Of a stretch of 64,000 nucleotides of DNA, positions 9,984-23,669 are shown one piece after another. A program made the translations under genes and the position numbers. The DNA comes from Adiantum capillus-veneris (Eukaryota > Streptophyta > Polypodiopsida > Polypodiales > Pteridaceae): contig CM043944.1 of NCBI GenBank assembly GCA_014529385.2, positions 52,201,268 to 52,265,267 on the forward strand, read 5' to 3'. The notes under the pieces were generated by a model that saw only the letters and a program-made list of their open reading frames with translations, was not told where the DNA came from and ran no database searches. Position 1 is the stretch's first letter, and each line of letters begins with the position of its first letter.

Positions 9984-12900
9984 TTAGAACCAGTTATTCC
10001 AATTCGTAATAGGTGAGGATTTTAGCCAATAGATCTCTATTACCTTGGGTGCCTCATCGAGTTGCAAGGGTGTTAAGGTACTCTCCCATGAACGAACTTG
10101 AAGTAGTGCATTAGGTAATAATTGAACAATGGGAGGTGTCAAATCATTTGTAGCTTCATGGAGGCTACCTATGGTAGGTGGAGGTTGTGTAGAAGCTTTT
10201 ACCTCTATGGATGCATTACATGAGGAGCTAGAAGCTTCATGGTGACTCCCCCTTTCCTGAGCTAAGCCGATAGATTGGTTTTGCCTTGGAACCCAAACTA
10301 GCTCTGGAATAGGTGTGTAGCAGTCTGTGATCTTTCCCTTCCCACGGTCTTCCATCGGCTTTGGAATCACAAGGTTTGACTCACATGGTTTCGTAGTGGA
10401 TAGGGAAGGACACGATTTACATTTAGGTATCCAAATTTGGTCGTTTCCATCATAGTAGCCTTCGGCTTCTAATAGTTGTTTGGGAATCCAACATGATTTG
10501 GTTTTCACCTTCTTAAACCTGAGTGGACGCCTTCCTTCGAGGGTTCCTTTGTGAATTAACTTGAACCATAGGGGGTTCTGATAACAATACCTTGGGGACC
10601 CATTGATACGTACCCTTGGTCAGATGATGTGGAGCCTTTGATGTAGCATTGTCTGTCGTAGTCATGGAAGTTGAAGCTTTAGAGGGTTGTGCTACTGGCA
10701 AGGATGTTGTGACTTTTTGGATTGGAAATATTTTGTTGTTTTTGTGTTATGAAGAGGTGAGATTTCAGGTGTTATTCCTTGAGCCGTAAGGCCATGAGTT
10801 GGTTTCTGCGTCGTGATACTCTCGGTCTCCCAATCGATATTACATTTGATTGCAGACATCCATTTGCGCCCCAGGTTTATATTACCCTCCATAGTACCAA
10901 CAGACATGACCAAAAAGCTTTGAACCATGATTCCATTGTCATAAATAACATGAGTATGTAGGATTCCAAAAACAGTGATCTTCTTCTTATTGACACCCTT
11001 GACTTGGATGGTGCTTGTGGATAGGGGTGGTTTTTGTAGTTGACACCAAACTCATAGGATAACAAATTATGTTGAGCTCCTCTATCCAATAATGCATTAT
11101 ATAGTACTCTCCTATAAAGGCTATTTAGTTCAATTGGATATCGTAGAGGTGGTTCATATTCCCATGAATCATCATCAGTGTATTTAGAAAACGCTTCCGT
11201 GATTCCGAGATTAGCCTCTCATTGGTGTCTAATACGTTGTTGTCTTTCTCGAGCCTCAACTCTTGCTCGGATCTTTTTAAGCTCTGTCTGTTCTTTTGCT
11301 GCTTTCTTTTGTTGTTGAGCTAACTCTCGATTTTGTTGTCTGCTTAACGGTGCGGCTCAACTTTGGCTTCTCTATAGCCTCTAGTCATGTGACGTCAATG
11401 GGTTGTGGACTGAACCACATAACGCTTTGAAGATATTCATCCCAGTTATCTACCAACTTCCAATGAGCATCACATGCCCCTATATGATTAAGCCATTCTG
11501 TGGTAGTTTTATTTTCATTTATTCGAGCACACACATTTGCTCGATATCGTTGCCTCTTATATCTCTTACTCTTCTTGTCTAATTTTCAATTACGGCCGAT
11601 CTCTAGTGAAAAGTCACTAGATGAATCTCTACTTGTGTCTTCTGCTCCCTTGGATAGATTGTCATCTAGGGTACCACTAGGCCTTGAATGGTTTGTACCC
11701 ACATTTTCACTAAGATTTAACTTAGATTCTTCATCCTCAAAGTCAATTTCAATTGATGATTTTGACCCCAAATCGTGTGGGATATAGTCTTGTGAGACAC
11801 TACTTGTTCCAATGCCATTCAAACCTTCATCTTGTAGGTCATCAAAAGCTATATGAATTGCTTCTAGCATATTTAAGGGTACGAGTGGTGGAATCTCATC
11901 CCCCTCAAGTGTTACCAAGGTCGTCCCCCTGTTTCCCCAAGTGTATATGGTTGCTGCTAAGTGGACCCAATCCACATTGTCCGACTCAGTCATCCCAGGT
12001 AGTACATCCATATAAGGAGAATCTTCCCGAACATTAGTGTCCACTTTACATGCGTAACAATACTGCAATGGGACCGAGTGATCTGTGGTGTCATATCTAT
12101 GATCAATTATAAACCTATTTCCTAGAGGATGTGCTCGACCAGTTACAAAATCCACTCGAATGATAGAATCTTGGAACTGCAAGTAGACATGGTTTTAGAC
12201 CAGTCATGCACCATTTTTGCTTCCCTCATGAAAGAAAATCCTAAGATCATCTCAGATGTCGCAGTGTGCTTGGAGAAATCCATAACAATGAAGGTATTTC
12301 TTTTTTTGTGTCCAAAGACCTTGATCTTGAGATCTTATAGCATCCGAATAGGTTTAACAATAGACCCATTGGCTATATTTACTACTATGGTTGTGGTCCC
12401 AAGGTGAGGTCTTCCCATAGTTTCCCATCAATTTTTAGTCACAATGCTAACCCCAGTGCCACCATCAAGGATTCCCCTTACAGTTAATCCTTTGGTAGTG
12501 ATTGGTATGGTTGCATTGGATTCATCACCCTCAAAGTATTGTCCCAACTTGTTAGCATGTATTTCTACAACAGGGTTCTCATCTAGGTTGGGTTGTGGAT
12601 CTAAGTATTCCTCCTCTATTGGCATCTCCCTAGCTCCATTCATCTGTGCAAATTGTGGTAGCCCGACCTTCAATTCTCCATTCAGGAAAGCTCGCAGAGC
12701 TAAGAATAGCTCAAGGTCTCCATATAGTTTGGACATGATGGTGGTTCTAACTTCTGAAGCCATGAAATCCATCAATTTAGCAATATTTAATGACACCTTT
12801 TGGGCTTCATTCCCTTGACGTGGGGAAGATGTGATCTCCATTTCTTTGATAGGGTCAGGTAGTCCCTTTGTAAACATTCTTTCTAACAAGAAGTGAGTAC

Positions 12901-13263
12901 ACCCACTTTCCCATGACTTTAAGTCACTTTCTTCGTAGATGACACTAGGTATGGCTAGCATGGGGGCTTCACTAGTAGTAATAGGGGGATGCCACCTGCA
13001 TGCAACAAAATTTCATTTGTAACCCCTATATACGAGACCCTCTTATGTAAAATCTATCCATTTGGTCTTAGAAAATCCCCATTTTGTACACTCACGTGAT
13101 ACCATACGGTAACTCTTAGTGAATACCCCGTGATGGCTAGGGGTCTATGGACTTTGTGAGGTTGTTGTTGCGTAGGGAACACCGTGTCTGTAATCTAGAT
13201 CCGCCCAGGTGCTGGCTCTAGATGCCTTTGGGTATCTTCTACCAAACTCCTTAATTTTTTGAC
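9984..13263 (-). pseudogene. E2 pol remnant: protease, second protease-like domain and GYY tail; RT, RNase H and integrase missing
   Basis: Order on the minus strand: first retropepsin-like domain with GILDGGTGVSIVTKN near 12440, then an acidic linker (12182-11586), a basic segment, the deletion junction at about 11300-11315, a second retropepsin-like motif (LLDRGAQHNLLSY) near 11060-11090, and the tail (GTYQWVPK, then CWIPKQLLEAEGYYDGNDQ at 10440-10510) ending NWNNWF at 9984. The junction joins text matching E5 near 42017 to text matching E5 near 44985 across a shared CAAAAGAA-type string. A TGA at 11219-11221 stands where E5 has CGA. Several other stops and frameshifts are present. Confidence 0.85.
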
Positions 13264-13266
13264 TCG

Positions 13267-15663
13267 CTCGATCTCCTCTGTAGGGTTTGGATAAGTTCCT
13301 ATCTTCTTCTTGGATCCTGGTCATTGTGGCTCATGACGATCTTCCTTGTTGGTTTCTTTCTTAGTGGTCGTTTTGGTCTCCATGGTTTCACATGAATCAA
13401 AATCCTCTTTAGCGTCGTTCATATATACGGGGTCGTCACCAGTCCCTATGTTGGTCTTTGAACTGGGGTCTAACTTCGCTGCTTTTTGCGATCTCTTCCT
13501 TCATGTTTTCTTCTTCTTTTGAGATTGGGCAATTGATGCCGTGTCTCTTTCTTCAAGAATATAATTATGTTTTTGGAGAATCGATCGTGTGAGTACATTT
13601 ATTGGTACCACAGGTGTACTTTGTGATGGCTCCTCGGCAACCTCAATCAAGTCTAATGGCGTGATCTTCGGCACATTTCAATTATTTGGACATTGGGCAA
13701 TCAAATGATCTATATCACATCAATTACACATGAGTATTGGCATTGTAGACGTGCTCTCTTGATTGGTTTGCATTAGTGTGGCGTTCTTTTGTAGCCTAAT
13801 AAGACACTCGGCCACACAATGTGGACCTCCACACTCATAGCATTGAAGAGGTGGTCTCTTGGTAGTGTAATTGATATTTTGGCCTCTTGCAGCAAGAGCA
13901 GCTACTTGATAGATAGGTTTGACTTGTCCCAAGTAGACCTCATGTAGTATTTTGGACTTTCTTCAAGCGCATCAATCCCATAGGCAATATTAGGGCCTAT
14001 ATCTTCCTCACAACCTTCCAAACAAGCAATAGATGACTCGCAACCCACTTGATTCAAACAAGTGATTCTCAGATGTGGTGGTTGTGATCCTAGCATTGGA
14101 GGTGTTAAGGGTGTTGTTTGAACAATATATACCAATCCCCAACCTTCCCACTTAAGGTTAGGCTTAAAGCATTACTCTTATGCAGGTCATTTTGTTGCAT
14201 ATTTGTTCAAACACTTGGATATTCTTTCTCACATCCCGTCTCCATTAAATGTCTGTGTGAGCTTGGCTATTTGTACTGCCTTACTTCTAGGCTCTCTATT
14301 AGGTGTGCTACGCATATTCTCAACAATAGATCAATCGATGGATTGAGAAAATGATGCCAAATCTCCTAAATAAGCAGGTATAGTGGCCGCTGGTGCAGGC
14401 GCTCTTGGAACTACATGTGGGATGGGAGTTGGCCTTGGCCTTGGCATATGCGTGGCCCTTGGATCCCATACCTCGTATGGTGGTCCAAACTTCATAGGTG
14501 TGGCCCTAGGCATAGCCGGTTCTGGATATGACATGTTGTTGCTAAATGGTATGGCCCGCCCCACTTGAATAAGTGCCATTGTGGAGTGTGAGCCCTTGGC
14601 ATAATTGGGGTGTGGGAGCTACGTGGGCATGAGGTGTGACAGGTACATAGGCTGATGCACACCTGTAGGTATTGTTGGGGGCACGGTGCTACTAGGTAGT
14701 GGTGTAGTGCTAATAAACGAGGTCCAAGGTGTACTTCTTTTACTCATCACCGGAGTAGGTATCGTAGCCGTAGTTTCTTCGAGAGACATATAAGCTAGAT
14801 TTGGAAAAGTAAAACTACTACTTGTAGGTTCACACTGTACCAAAACTCCAGGCGACACAATATATGAAGAGTCCATTGGACTCACTGAAGGAGTTTCCCT
14901 CTGTGATAGTGTCGGTTGTCTGGCCTTGCCCGTATCCAAGAATCTCATAAGGCCCGTTGAAGGAATGTTAATCCCTCGGTTTTGCCTCTCCGATTGGATG
15001 ATGCTATGGATGACATTGCATGCCATCTGTTGCCGCTCCTCTAGAGTTGTGGTGCTAGAAGTAGATTGTACAACTTCTAACCAACCTATATGGTATGTGT
15101 AACCCGTGTACATGTCAGTCAAGGTTTCAGCTTGGTCATATTCCCAATTTTCATTGAGAAATAACCCTTCTAGGCCCAGCGTACTAGAGGTTTCCCTTGA
15201 GGTGGAAGCATTGTTGTTCCCCACAGTTTGACCCACATTGCCTACTAACTCAAGAGCACTCGATTGCTTGATTGCTATGCCTGTTGTCCCAGGGGTCTTT
15301 CCCTTCATGGCTCGGCGTTGTTCAAGGAAACTCTCCATTTCCCTCTCCCTAGCGGCTTGCATATAGCGCTCAACTTCTTGCACCTCCGCAAGACTCCTAC
15401 CATCGGTAAGTAGAACTTCAGGGGGTGATTTCTTTGAAGGTCTTCCATGAAAGCAGGGGGCAGAATATCGACGTGGACACTCTTGGGGAGTATAGGCTCC
15501 CCCTGAGATACCAAAGGCGAATCTACCTCTCCCTCACCTTCATTAACTTCACTAGCTGCAGGTTCAGAGCAAGTAGATCTACTAAAGGTTTCTATAAAGC
15601 GACTAAACAGATAGGTACGTTTTTGTTTAATTTCTTGGGGTTTGGTGTAGGATGCCCTTCCAT
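13267..15663 (-). pseudogene. E2 gag remnant, capsid region partly deleted
   Basis: Starts at the ATG at 15663, which matches the E5 gag start (MEGHPTPNP against MEGYPTPNP). The long Pro/Ser/Thr-rich N-terminal part matches E5 through about 14150. The text then jumps, near 14125, from the capsid segment (LSLTLS) to the proline-rich stretch TTPLTPPMLGSQPPH, so the second half of the capsid domain and the first two zinc knuckles are absent. A knuckle with C-x2-C-x3-H-x4-C spacing (CYECGGPHCVAEC) survives near 13810-13850. Stops and frameshifts are frequent. At 13264-13266 the frame reads CGA where E5 has the TGA that separates gag from pol. Confidence 0.85.
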
Positions 15664-16519
15664 AATATCGTAGTAAGATGAAGAGTCACTAGCTGCTGTG
15701 TTTAGGTCTTGGGTTGTACTACCTTAGGTCCCCCCCGAGGGCCCGAAACCTAAGGTAGGTGGGTATTGAGAACCCGCGTAAGTCGAAGTGCTCGTCGCTA
15801 GTTGCTCGACCTCTTGCACACGACTAGAGCGTAGACGCATGTGCCTTTGGCACTCTACAAGCGTCGGTGAATATCCTCGAAGGTTAACCACTTGATTTTT
15901 TGGGCATTTTGCACCCCGTTTTCACTCATTTTTTTGTGTTTTTTGATGTCTTTTTACGATCAATTTTTTGGATTAGAGCGTGTGATAGCTCAAAATAAGA
16001 ATATCACTCAGGGGGTCATGGTGTGGTTTACAACACAGCGTTCAGTTACCCGAAGCTCAAATGGTCCTCAAAAGGGTCGATTTTTACTTAGGCGTGAAGC
16101 TAAAATAAGTAAGTCCAAAGGGTGACTGAGGCCTGAGTTTGGTCTTGGGCTTGGGGAATGTTCCCAATCCCGGTCTTTCCTTTTAAATAAATAAATATAT
16201 ATAAATATAAATATATATTTGGAGGATAAGGTCGTCGCGGTCATGTCGCGGTCGCGCACATATACACACCAAACCTACCTACTTACAACTAACAAAGCTA
16301 CTGTTACACACTGTTTAATATAGTACTACAACAACTAATTAACTAACATATCTACTTACTGCACCTTACAGATCTAACATTATAGATCTAATACCTTAAA
16401 TCTAACACCTTATCAACAGAAAACAATACATTGCAACAAAAAAATATAACACGTTATTAATAGAAAAGCAAAAACAAAGTTCACAAATCCTTCTCAACAG
16501 CCACACACCTTCTTTCTCT
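15664..16519 (-). other. E2 5' leader
   Basis: Non-coding leader between the candidate splice donor and gag. It is AT-rich near 16185-16225. No ORF is recognised. Confidence 0.6.
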
Positions 16520-16521
16520 AC
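16520..16521 (-). promoter_or_regulatory. E2 candidate splice donor
   Basis: The minus strand reads AAAAG then GTAGAGAAA, with GT at 16521-16520, about 67 nt behind the primer site. E5 has AAAG-GTAGGGAA at 35995-36004 in an otherwise alignable leader. Confidence 0.5.
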
Positions 16522-16563
16522 CTTTTCTACATCTCACATTGCACAACAAAGAAGTATAGAGTG

Positions 16564-16587
16564 CTATTCGAGCTTAGTGCAGGGCAT
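16564..16587 (-). CDS. E2 leader mini-ORF, 7 codons
   Basis: Reads MPCTKLE and stop, starting 2 nt after the primer site. E5 has MPYTKLG and stop at the same place (35922-35945). It could be a regulatory upstream ORF or merely conserved leader sequence. Confidence 0.4.
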   Translation of the reverse strand: MPCTKLE

Positions 16588-16588
16588 C

Positions 16589-16606
16589 TCCCCGGCAACA
16601 GCGCCA
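16589..16606 (-). other. E2 primer binding site (Asp tRNA type)
   Basis: The minus strand reads TGGCGCTGTTGCCGGGGA, close to the Asp-tRNA-complementary site of Athila-like gypsy elements. Confidence 0.88.
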
Positions 16607-16610
16607 AAAA

Positions 16611-17331
<721 letters not shown>

Positions 17332-17335
17332 GTCC

Positions 17336-20300
17336 CCACCCCACCGTCTCAAACGGCGGATCTGATGGTAAACCTGGTCGCCACTAGATCTATAGTGGAA
17401 GCAAACAAAATGGTTCAGGGTTCATCTAGCGGACGATCTCTCATCACAAAGTGAATTGAGTTCGAGCCTGTTAGCAACGAGATCTAGCTCCACCTCACAG
17501 GGGAAGCGTGATTAACTTATCTAGCGATCCTAAGACCCACCTTCCAAGAGGAGAGAAATCCCGAGTGCCTTTTTTTCCATGTTTCAGAGGCACGTACACT
17601 TGAGACTTCGCTGCTCTAGGGGCAATGAGTAATACTAGTGTCGATTTAAACACTATGGGAACAGAGAGTTCCCGACCAATCGGGACCAACCTTCTCATAA
17701 GCATTGGCAACCTGAGCCAAGCCCCCACTTTCCACCCCCACACTCACACTTCCTTGTGTGTCCTAATTACTACCACAATGGTTGTTCAACATAAAAGTTC
17801 CTTGATGAGATTCCGAATCACAAGGTTCATTAGGACAGCCCTTCAACCAGTATTGCAAAGAGGCACCAAAACAGTAACTCTAGTAAAAATTCTACTCAAA
17901 CTTATTCATTAAAATTCCAATGTTCTGGAGGTACAACATCCCCCCTCGAGCTAGAGTTTACTCCTCCCGTTTGTCGCCTAGCTGCCCATACAACTAGGTA
18001 TGTCCACCGCATAGAAAGCACGACATGGACATTCCCACCGCATAGAAAGCAAGACGTGGGTTCCCACCGCATAGAAAGCAAGTCGTGGGTAGAGGCCCTA
18101 AGCTAGTAACTCTAGCTATGGCAAAATCATCGCGAGCAGCCCCCTGTGATTAGCAGGGGGATCATGACTAGTTCAACATTGGAAATAGAATGAACATGCC
18201 GAGCTACATTTTTTCTAGCAGACATTCTTTCCTATTTCAAACAGTATATCCATCAACCAATCTTTCCTACTTAGAATTTAATATACAATGGAATTCAAAT
18301 GCCCAGGTTTCCGTCGGATTTCTCCAACATGTTTAGGGATATGTTCTTTCCTAACTTATCGTATGCAATGTTAAATTAAAAAACTTGAATTAAAAATGTG
18401 ACCTACCTCCTCTATTTCCTCGTCATTGGCCCGTGAGATGGCCGGTACTTGGTCATCCATGGGAGCTTTCCCTTTCCCGTTCACGTTGCTTGTTCCCGCC
18501 TCGTGATCGTGGGCACCACCGAAGCGAGTTCTCGTTACCGGGCCCATTTTATACTCACTACTTAATTGAGAACTTGGAGAAAAGAACTAATGTCTGAGAG
18601 TACCATAACAATCAAGATGACAGATTAGAATCACTGAACAATTCATTCTATATGAGGGGTTTAATTTCCTTCAAGGCATAGTAATTTGTGGATAGTACCT
18701 TACCTCTTCTATGGGAATTGGATCTAAAGTTAAGCACTTGGCCTAGGTAATTAGAATTTTCAGATTTTACTTGATCAATTTACTAGAGGGGTGAATTAGA
18801 CGTGCTCAATCACCTTCGTAGTTTAAGTAGATGCAGAATTACCATATGCAAAGGTAAGAGAAAATTCCCTTTTTAGTGGATTAATGAAGGATTAATTTCC
18901 CTTAATTACTTCCTAATCTATGAACATATTGAATCTAAATTAGCTACTCAAACATTGTGTGGTAATAGGATGGAAATGACCAATCCCACATCATTACCGG
19001 CTTGATAATTATTTACTATGATGACTAGCGGGAGATTTCTTCTTACTAATCATACATTAATCTATGATTAGGAGAGGTTAATTGCTTGCATGATTAACAA
19101 TTGGATGATGATTATGTAATAGACTAATGACATGGAGAATTAGAGAGTAGCTATTGAGTTTAGTTATGATTAAGCATAATAGTTACGAGATTAGGAGAAT
19201 AGTAGACAGATGTGCAGCAAAACATAAAATAGATTGATAGTACCATGATTAGGGGCTGAATTCTACTCAAAATTCTGATCCAATGGAATTCTCAAGACGA
19301 GAATCGGGCAACACTTCCCTCCTTTGCTTCTTCTCCAAAAACTATGTGTGCCGACAGCACCTCCCCAAGGTGTGTGTGTGTACTAAGCTCTAACTAAGGT
19401 GTATCTGTCCAAGTACCTGCCATATTTAGCAGCACCTCCCCAAGGTGTGTGTGTGTACTAAGCTCTAACTAAGGTGTATCTGTCCGAGTACTTGCCATAT
19501 TTAGCAGCCCCTGGATTTCGAAAATGCATTTTTTCAAATTTGGGGTATAGGTGCAGTTTTCCGAGACAATCAAAACTAGACGGGTCGGGTGACCAAAAAC
19601 TTACTATTTTTGGAAAATTTTCACAAATTTTTGTTTAATTCGCTTTGGAAGCTTTATAACATTCTAAACAACATGGCACCGACAGAATTCGAAAAAACTG
19701 CTAAAAATAGTAACTTTTTTCATTATGTTCATTCCATGGTACAAGGGTGCTCTTTTTGGTCGGGGTCAGAGACCTTACAACCTCCCCAAAGTGAAGAATT
19801 TGAGATGTCCTCATCTCAAGAATGTGTTTGGGTAATCTCTTATGAGGGTTGGTTCGTCCTCCCAAGTTGCATCTTCTTCAGGGTAATCCCACATCATTAC
19901 CGGCTTGATAATTATTTACTATGATGACTAGCGGGAGATTTCTTCTTACTAATCATGCATTAATCTATGATTAGGAGAGGTTAATTGCTTGCATGATTAA
20001 CAATTGGATGATGATTATGTAATAGACTAATGACATGGAGAATTAGAGAGTAGCTATTGAGTTTAGTTATGATTAAGCATAATAGTTACGAGATTAGGAG
20101 AATAGTAGACAGATGTGCAGCAAAACATAAAATAGATTGATAGTACCATGATTAGGGGCTGAATTCTACTCAAAATTCTGATCCAATGGAATTCTCAAGA
20201 CGAGAATCGGGCAACACTTCCCTCCTTTGCTTCTTCTCCAAAAACTATGTGTGCCGACAGCACCTCCCCAAGGTGTGTGTGTGTGTACTAAGCTCTAACT

Positions 20301-20683
20301 AAGGTGTATCTGTCCAAGTACCTGCCATATTTAGCAGCACCTCCCCAAGGTGTGTGTGTGTACTAAGCTCTATCTAAGGTGTATCTGTCCGAGTACCTGC
20401 CATATTTAGCAGCCCCTGGAGTTCGAAAATGCATTTTTTCAAATTCGGGGTATGGGTGCAGTTTTTCGAGACAATCAAAACTAAACGGGTCGAGTGACCA
20501 AAAACTTACTATTTTTGGAAATTTTTCACAAATTTTTTTTAATTCGCTTTGGAAGCTTTATAACATTCTAAACAACATGGCACCGACAGAATTTGAAAAA
20601 ACTGCTAAAAATAGTAACTTTTTTCATTATGTTCATTCCATGGTACAAGGGTGCTCTTTTTGGTCGGGGTCAGAGACCTTACA
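17336..20683 (-). repeat. E3 3' LTR (left), enlarged by a 903-bp tandem duplication
   Basis: Begins TGTGAGGTCCCCACC and ends GACCTTACA at 20683, beside the polypurine tract. A first LTR end is already reached at about 19783, followed by the tract and the end of pol. The sequence then restarts at 19885 as a second copy of 18982 onward. A 75-bp unit starting ACCTCCCCAAGG is tandem at 19359 and 19434. A three-copy CCGCATAGAAAGCA repeat lies at about 18007-18090. It lacks roughly 500 bp that the right LTR has (52075-52570). Confidence 0.85.
18407..18547 (-). pseudogene. E3 gag exon 1 copy in the 3' LTR
   Basis: Left-LTR counterpart of 51064-51204. It starts ATG (MGPVTRTRFGG), stays open for 47 codons and ends before the donor string GAG-GTAGGT. 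In the 3' LTR it would not be expressed as gag. It is listed because the reading frame is kept in both LTRs. Confidence 0.5.
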
Positions 20684-20782
20684 ACCTCCCCAAAGTGAAG
20701 AATTTGAGATGTCCTCATCTCAAGAATGTGTTTGGGTAATCTCTTATGAGCGTTGGTTCGTCCTCCCAAGTTGCATCTTCTC
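18982..20782. repeat. Tandem duplication, about 903-bp unit
   Basis: Copies start at 18982 and 19885 with AATCCCACATCATTACC and run through LTR end, polypurine tract and pol end to CCAAGTTGCATCTTC. A further 17-bp stutter of that last string is at about 20765-20797. Confidence 0.88.
20684..20699 (-). other. E3 polypurine tract
   Basis: The minus strand reads CACTTTGGGGAGGTT next to the LTR end at 20683. A duplicate lies near 19784-19799. Confidence 0.75.
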
Positions 20783-23669
20783 CCAAGTTGCATCTTCTGT
20801 TGCGTAACTTCCTTTCCCTTGTTTCAAGTACATAGTCAGGTTGGAGCTCGAGAACTCCTTGTGCTGGCATAACTATCTGATCTGAATCCAAGAATTGATC
20901 AGGTTTAGGGATGTAGGGTTTGAGTAAGCCGATGTGGAATACATCATGAACCTTTAAGTTTGTAGGTAACTTTAGCTTGTAGGCCTAGTCACTCACAACT
21001 TTAACGATCTCGAATGGTCCACAATACGTTGGGCTTAGCTTCTTGTATCGGCCTAGTGATAAGTTGCTTTTCTTTGGTTGGACTCACAGAAAAACCTTAT
21101 CTCCTTCTTTGAAAGTTCTTTTCGAACGATTCTTATCTGCATAGTGCTTCTGTCTATCCTGAGTTGCCTGAATGTCTTGGCGAATAGCCCTAGTCTAACT
21201 TCCATATCTTCTAACATCTTCCTAGAGGCTTCTACCCTGATGGTTGGATCTGAAAAGTTCAGTGGTGTTAAACAGTCCTATCCATAAAGAGCTTTAAAGG
21301 GTGACATTCCAATGCTTCTGTGTTCGGAAGAATTATAAGCATATTCTACCAAAGGAAGATATTGTAACCACTTCTTTGGCTCTTGCCAACAATAGGCCCT
21401 GAGAATGTTCTCAATGACTTGATTTACTCTTTCAGTCTGCCCATCTGTCTGCGGATGATACGTTGTGCTAAAGGCTAATTGTGACCCAATAGATTGGAAA
21501 AGAGAAGTCCAAGTTTTTGATGTAAACTTGGCATCTCTATCACTGGCGATACGCTTGGGTAAACCATGTAACCTAAAAATTTCCTTGATGAATACCCGGC
21601 TAATATGTGAAGCAGTAAAGGTTGTCTTTACGGGTATTAGATGAGCCACTTTTATGAGCATATCAACAACCGCAAAAACAAATTCATAACCTCCTTTAGA
21701 AGGTAATCATGTAACGAAGTCCAAACTGATGCATTCCCATTTCATCTGGGGTATGTCGAGAGGTTGAATTTGTCCTGGTAACTTGATTCTTTCGGATTTT
21801 ATCCGACAAGAAAGACATTGCCTCACATAGCGAAGTATGTCTTCCTTCATTCCAAACCAAAAATAACTCCTCCTGACAGCATGAAGAGTCTTAGCATAGC
21901 CTGGATAACCAGATGTAGGCCTATCGTGTACTTCATACAAAATAGCCTTCTTTAGAGCTGGGTCTCTGGGTACACAAAGTCTATGTCTGTAGTAAAGACA
22001 TCCTCCCATAAGAGAGTAATCTTTAGCTTCAAGCCTCTTATTCTGTTGGACTAATGATACTATACGTTGGTATTCTGGATCTCCCCAAGATGCTTCTTTG
22101 ATTCTGTCCCAAATAGGGTTATTTGGAATAGAGATAGCTCCGAGAAAAGATTTTCGACTAAGTCCATTTGCAGCTGCATATTCCTTCCCTGGTCTATACT
22201 TTATGTCAAGTTCATATTCCTGTAAAAGCTCTATCCATCGCCGTTGTCGCATATTGAGAATAGGTTGAGTAAAAATCCATTTTAAGCTCTTATGGTCTAT
22301 AACTAGCTGAAACTTGCACCCAAGAATATAATGTCTCCACATCTTCAACGCATGAATAACCGTTAATAGTTCCAAATCATGAGTAGAATAATTTTTCTCA
22401 TGATCCCTCTGCTTTCGCGAAGTATACGTCACCGGTCTCCCTTCTTGAGTAAGAACTCTGCCTAAAGCAAATTTGCTAGCATTGGTCACTACTTCAAATT
22501 CCTTACTGAAATCTAAAAGATTTAAGATAGGAGCTGAGACCAAGAATTCTCTTAGCTTAGCAAAACTAGACTCGTGCTCGGTCTTCCATTCGATCCTCAT
22601 TCCTTTCTTCAGGAGTTTCGTCAAAGGTGCAGCAATAGGGGCATAATCTTTGACAAAAATCCTGTACCATCTCGTTATCCCAAGAAATCCTCTTACTTCG
22701 CTGACGGTAGATGGTTGAGGCCAATCAACGATATCCTTGACTTTATCTGGATCCACTGAAATCCCTTCGGCCGATATGACAAATCCAAGATAATTGACCT
22801 TCGGTGAGCAGAAGGTACACTTGCTCGCTTTAGCGTAAAGTTGGTGTTTTCGAAGAAGATCAAGTACTTTGCGAACATGTTCTTCATTATCTGCCTCGTT
22901 CTTAGAATAGATTAGAATGTCATCAAAGAAAACCAAGACAAAATCATCCAATATAAGGTCTGAAAATATCCTGCATAAGTCGATTGAAGCTTGCAGGAGC
23001 ATTTGTTAAACCAAAAGACATTACTGTGAATTCGTAGTGTCCATACCTAGTGTTGAAAGCTGTCTTTGGAATATCTGATTCCTTGATCCTGATTTGGTAA
23101 TATCTTGACCTTAGATCAATCTTTGTAAACATTTTGGCGTCGTGGAGCTGTCCAAGAGTTCGTCAATCCTTGGAATTGGATACTTGTTTTTGACAGTTAC
23201 CTGGTTCAGTCCACGGTAGTCTATGCATAGCCTTAGGGTTCCATCCTTCTTCTTTTGAAAAAGAAATGGTGCACCCCAAGGAGAAGTACTGGGTCGAATG
23301 AATCCTTGTTCAATGAGTTTCCTAAGTTGTTCCTTGAGTTCGATGGCCTCTGGAAGTGACATTTTATAAGGTCTCTTTGAGATAGGTTCACATCCAGGGA
23401 TAGTCTCAATCTCATGATCTACCTCTCTATGTGGAGGAAGATTGGTAAGGTCTTCAGGGAATACATCATCATACTCCCTCAACCAATTTGGTCGAAGTTT
23501 GGTATCTGATTGGTCCACCTTGTTGAGCTTTACCGCATAAATTTGCTGCCCCTTTCTCAGTCCCTTCAAAAGTCTGCTGGCCTTAACTAGAGTGGCCCTA
23601 GGTCTCCCATTTTCCCCCTGGATTAAGGCTTCATTACCCAAGTTATTTGTAAAGGTAAAGTTTCCTTGT
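20715..23669 (-). pseudogene. E3 pol: RT, RNase H, integrase and chromodomain-like end
   Basis: Order on the minus strand: linker and RT start (PRIDELLDS at about 23150), a frameshift near 23130, RT fingers and palm ([26 protein letters not shown]), then FFDDILIYS near 22915 with the catalytic Asp pair. RNase H follows with the VIDHKSLKWIFTQ segment. In the integrase zinc domain, SGYPGYAKT has Tyr where AGHPG is usual, a lost zinc ligand. The core has LDFVT then a stop near 21707, SDRDAKF, and TDGQTERVNQ. The C-terminus reads EDATWEDEPTLIRDYP and a TGA at 20715-20717, a chromodomain-like ending typical of chromoviruses. At least two frameshifts and two stops make it inactive. Its right edge is cut by E4. 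Confidence 0.9.
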
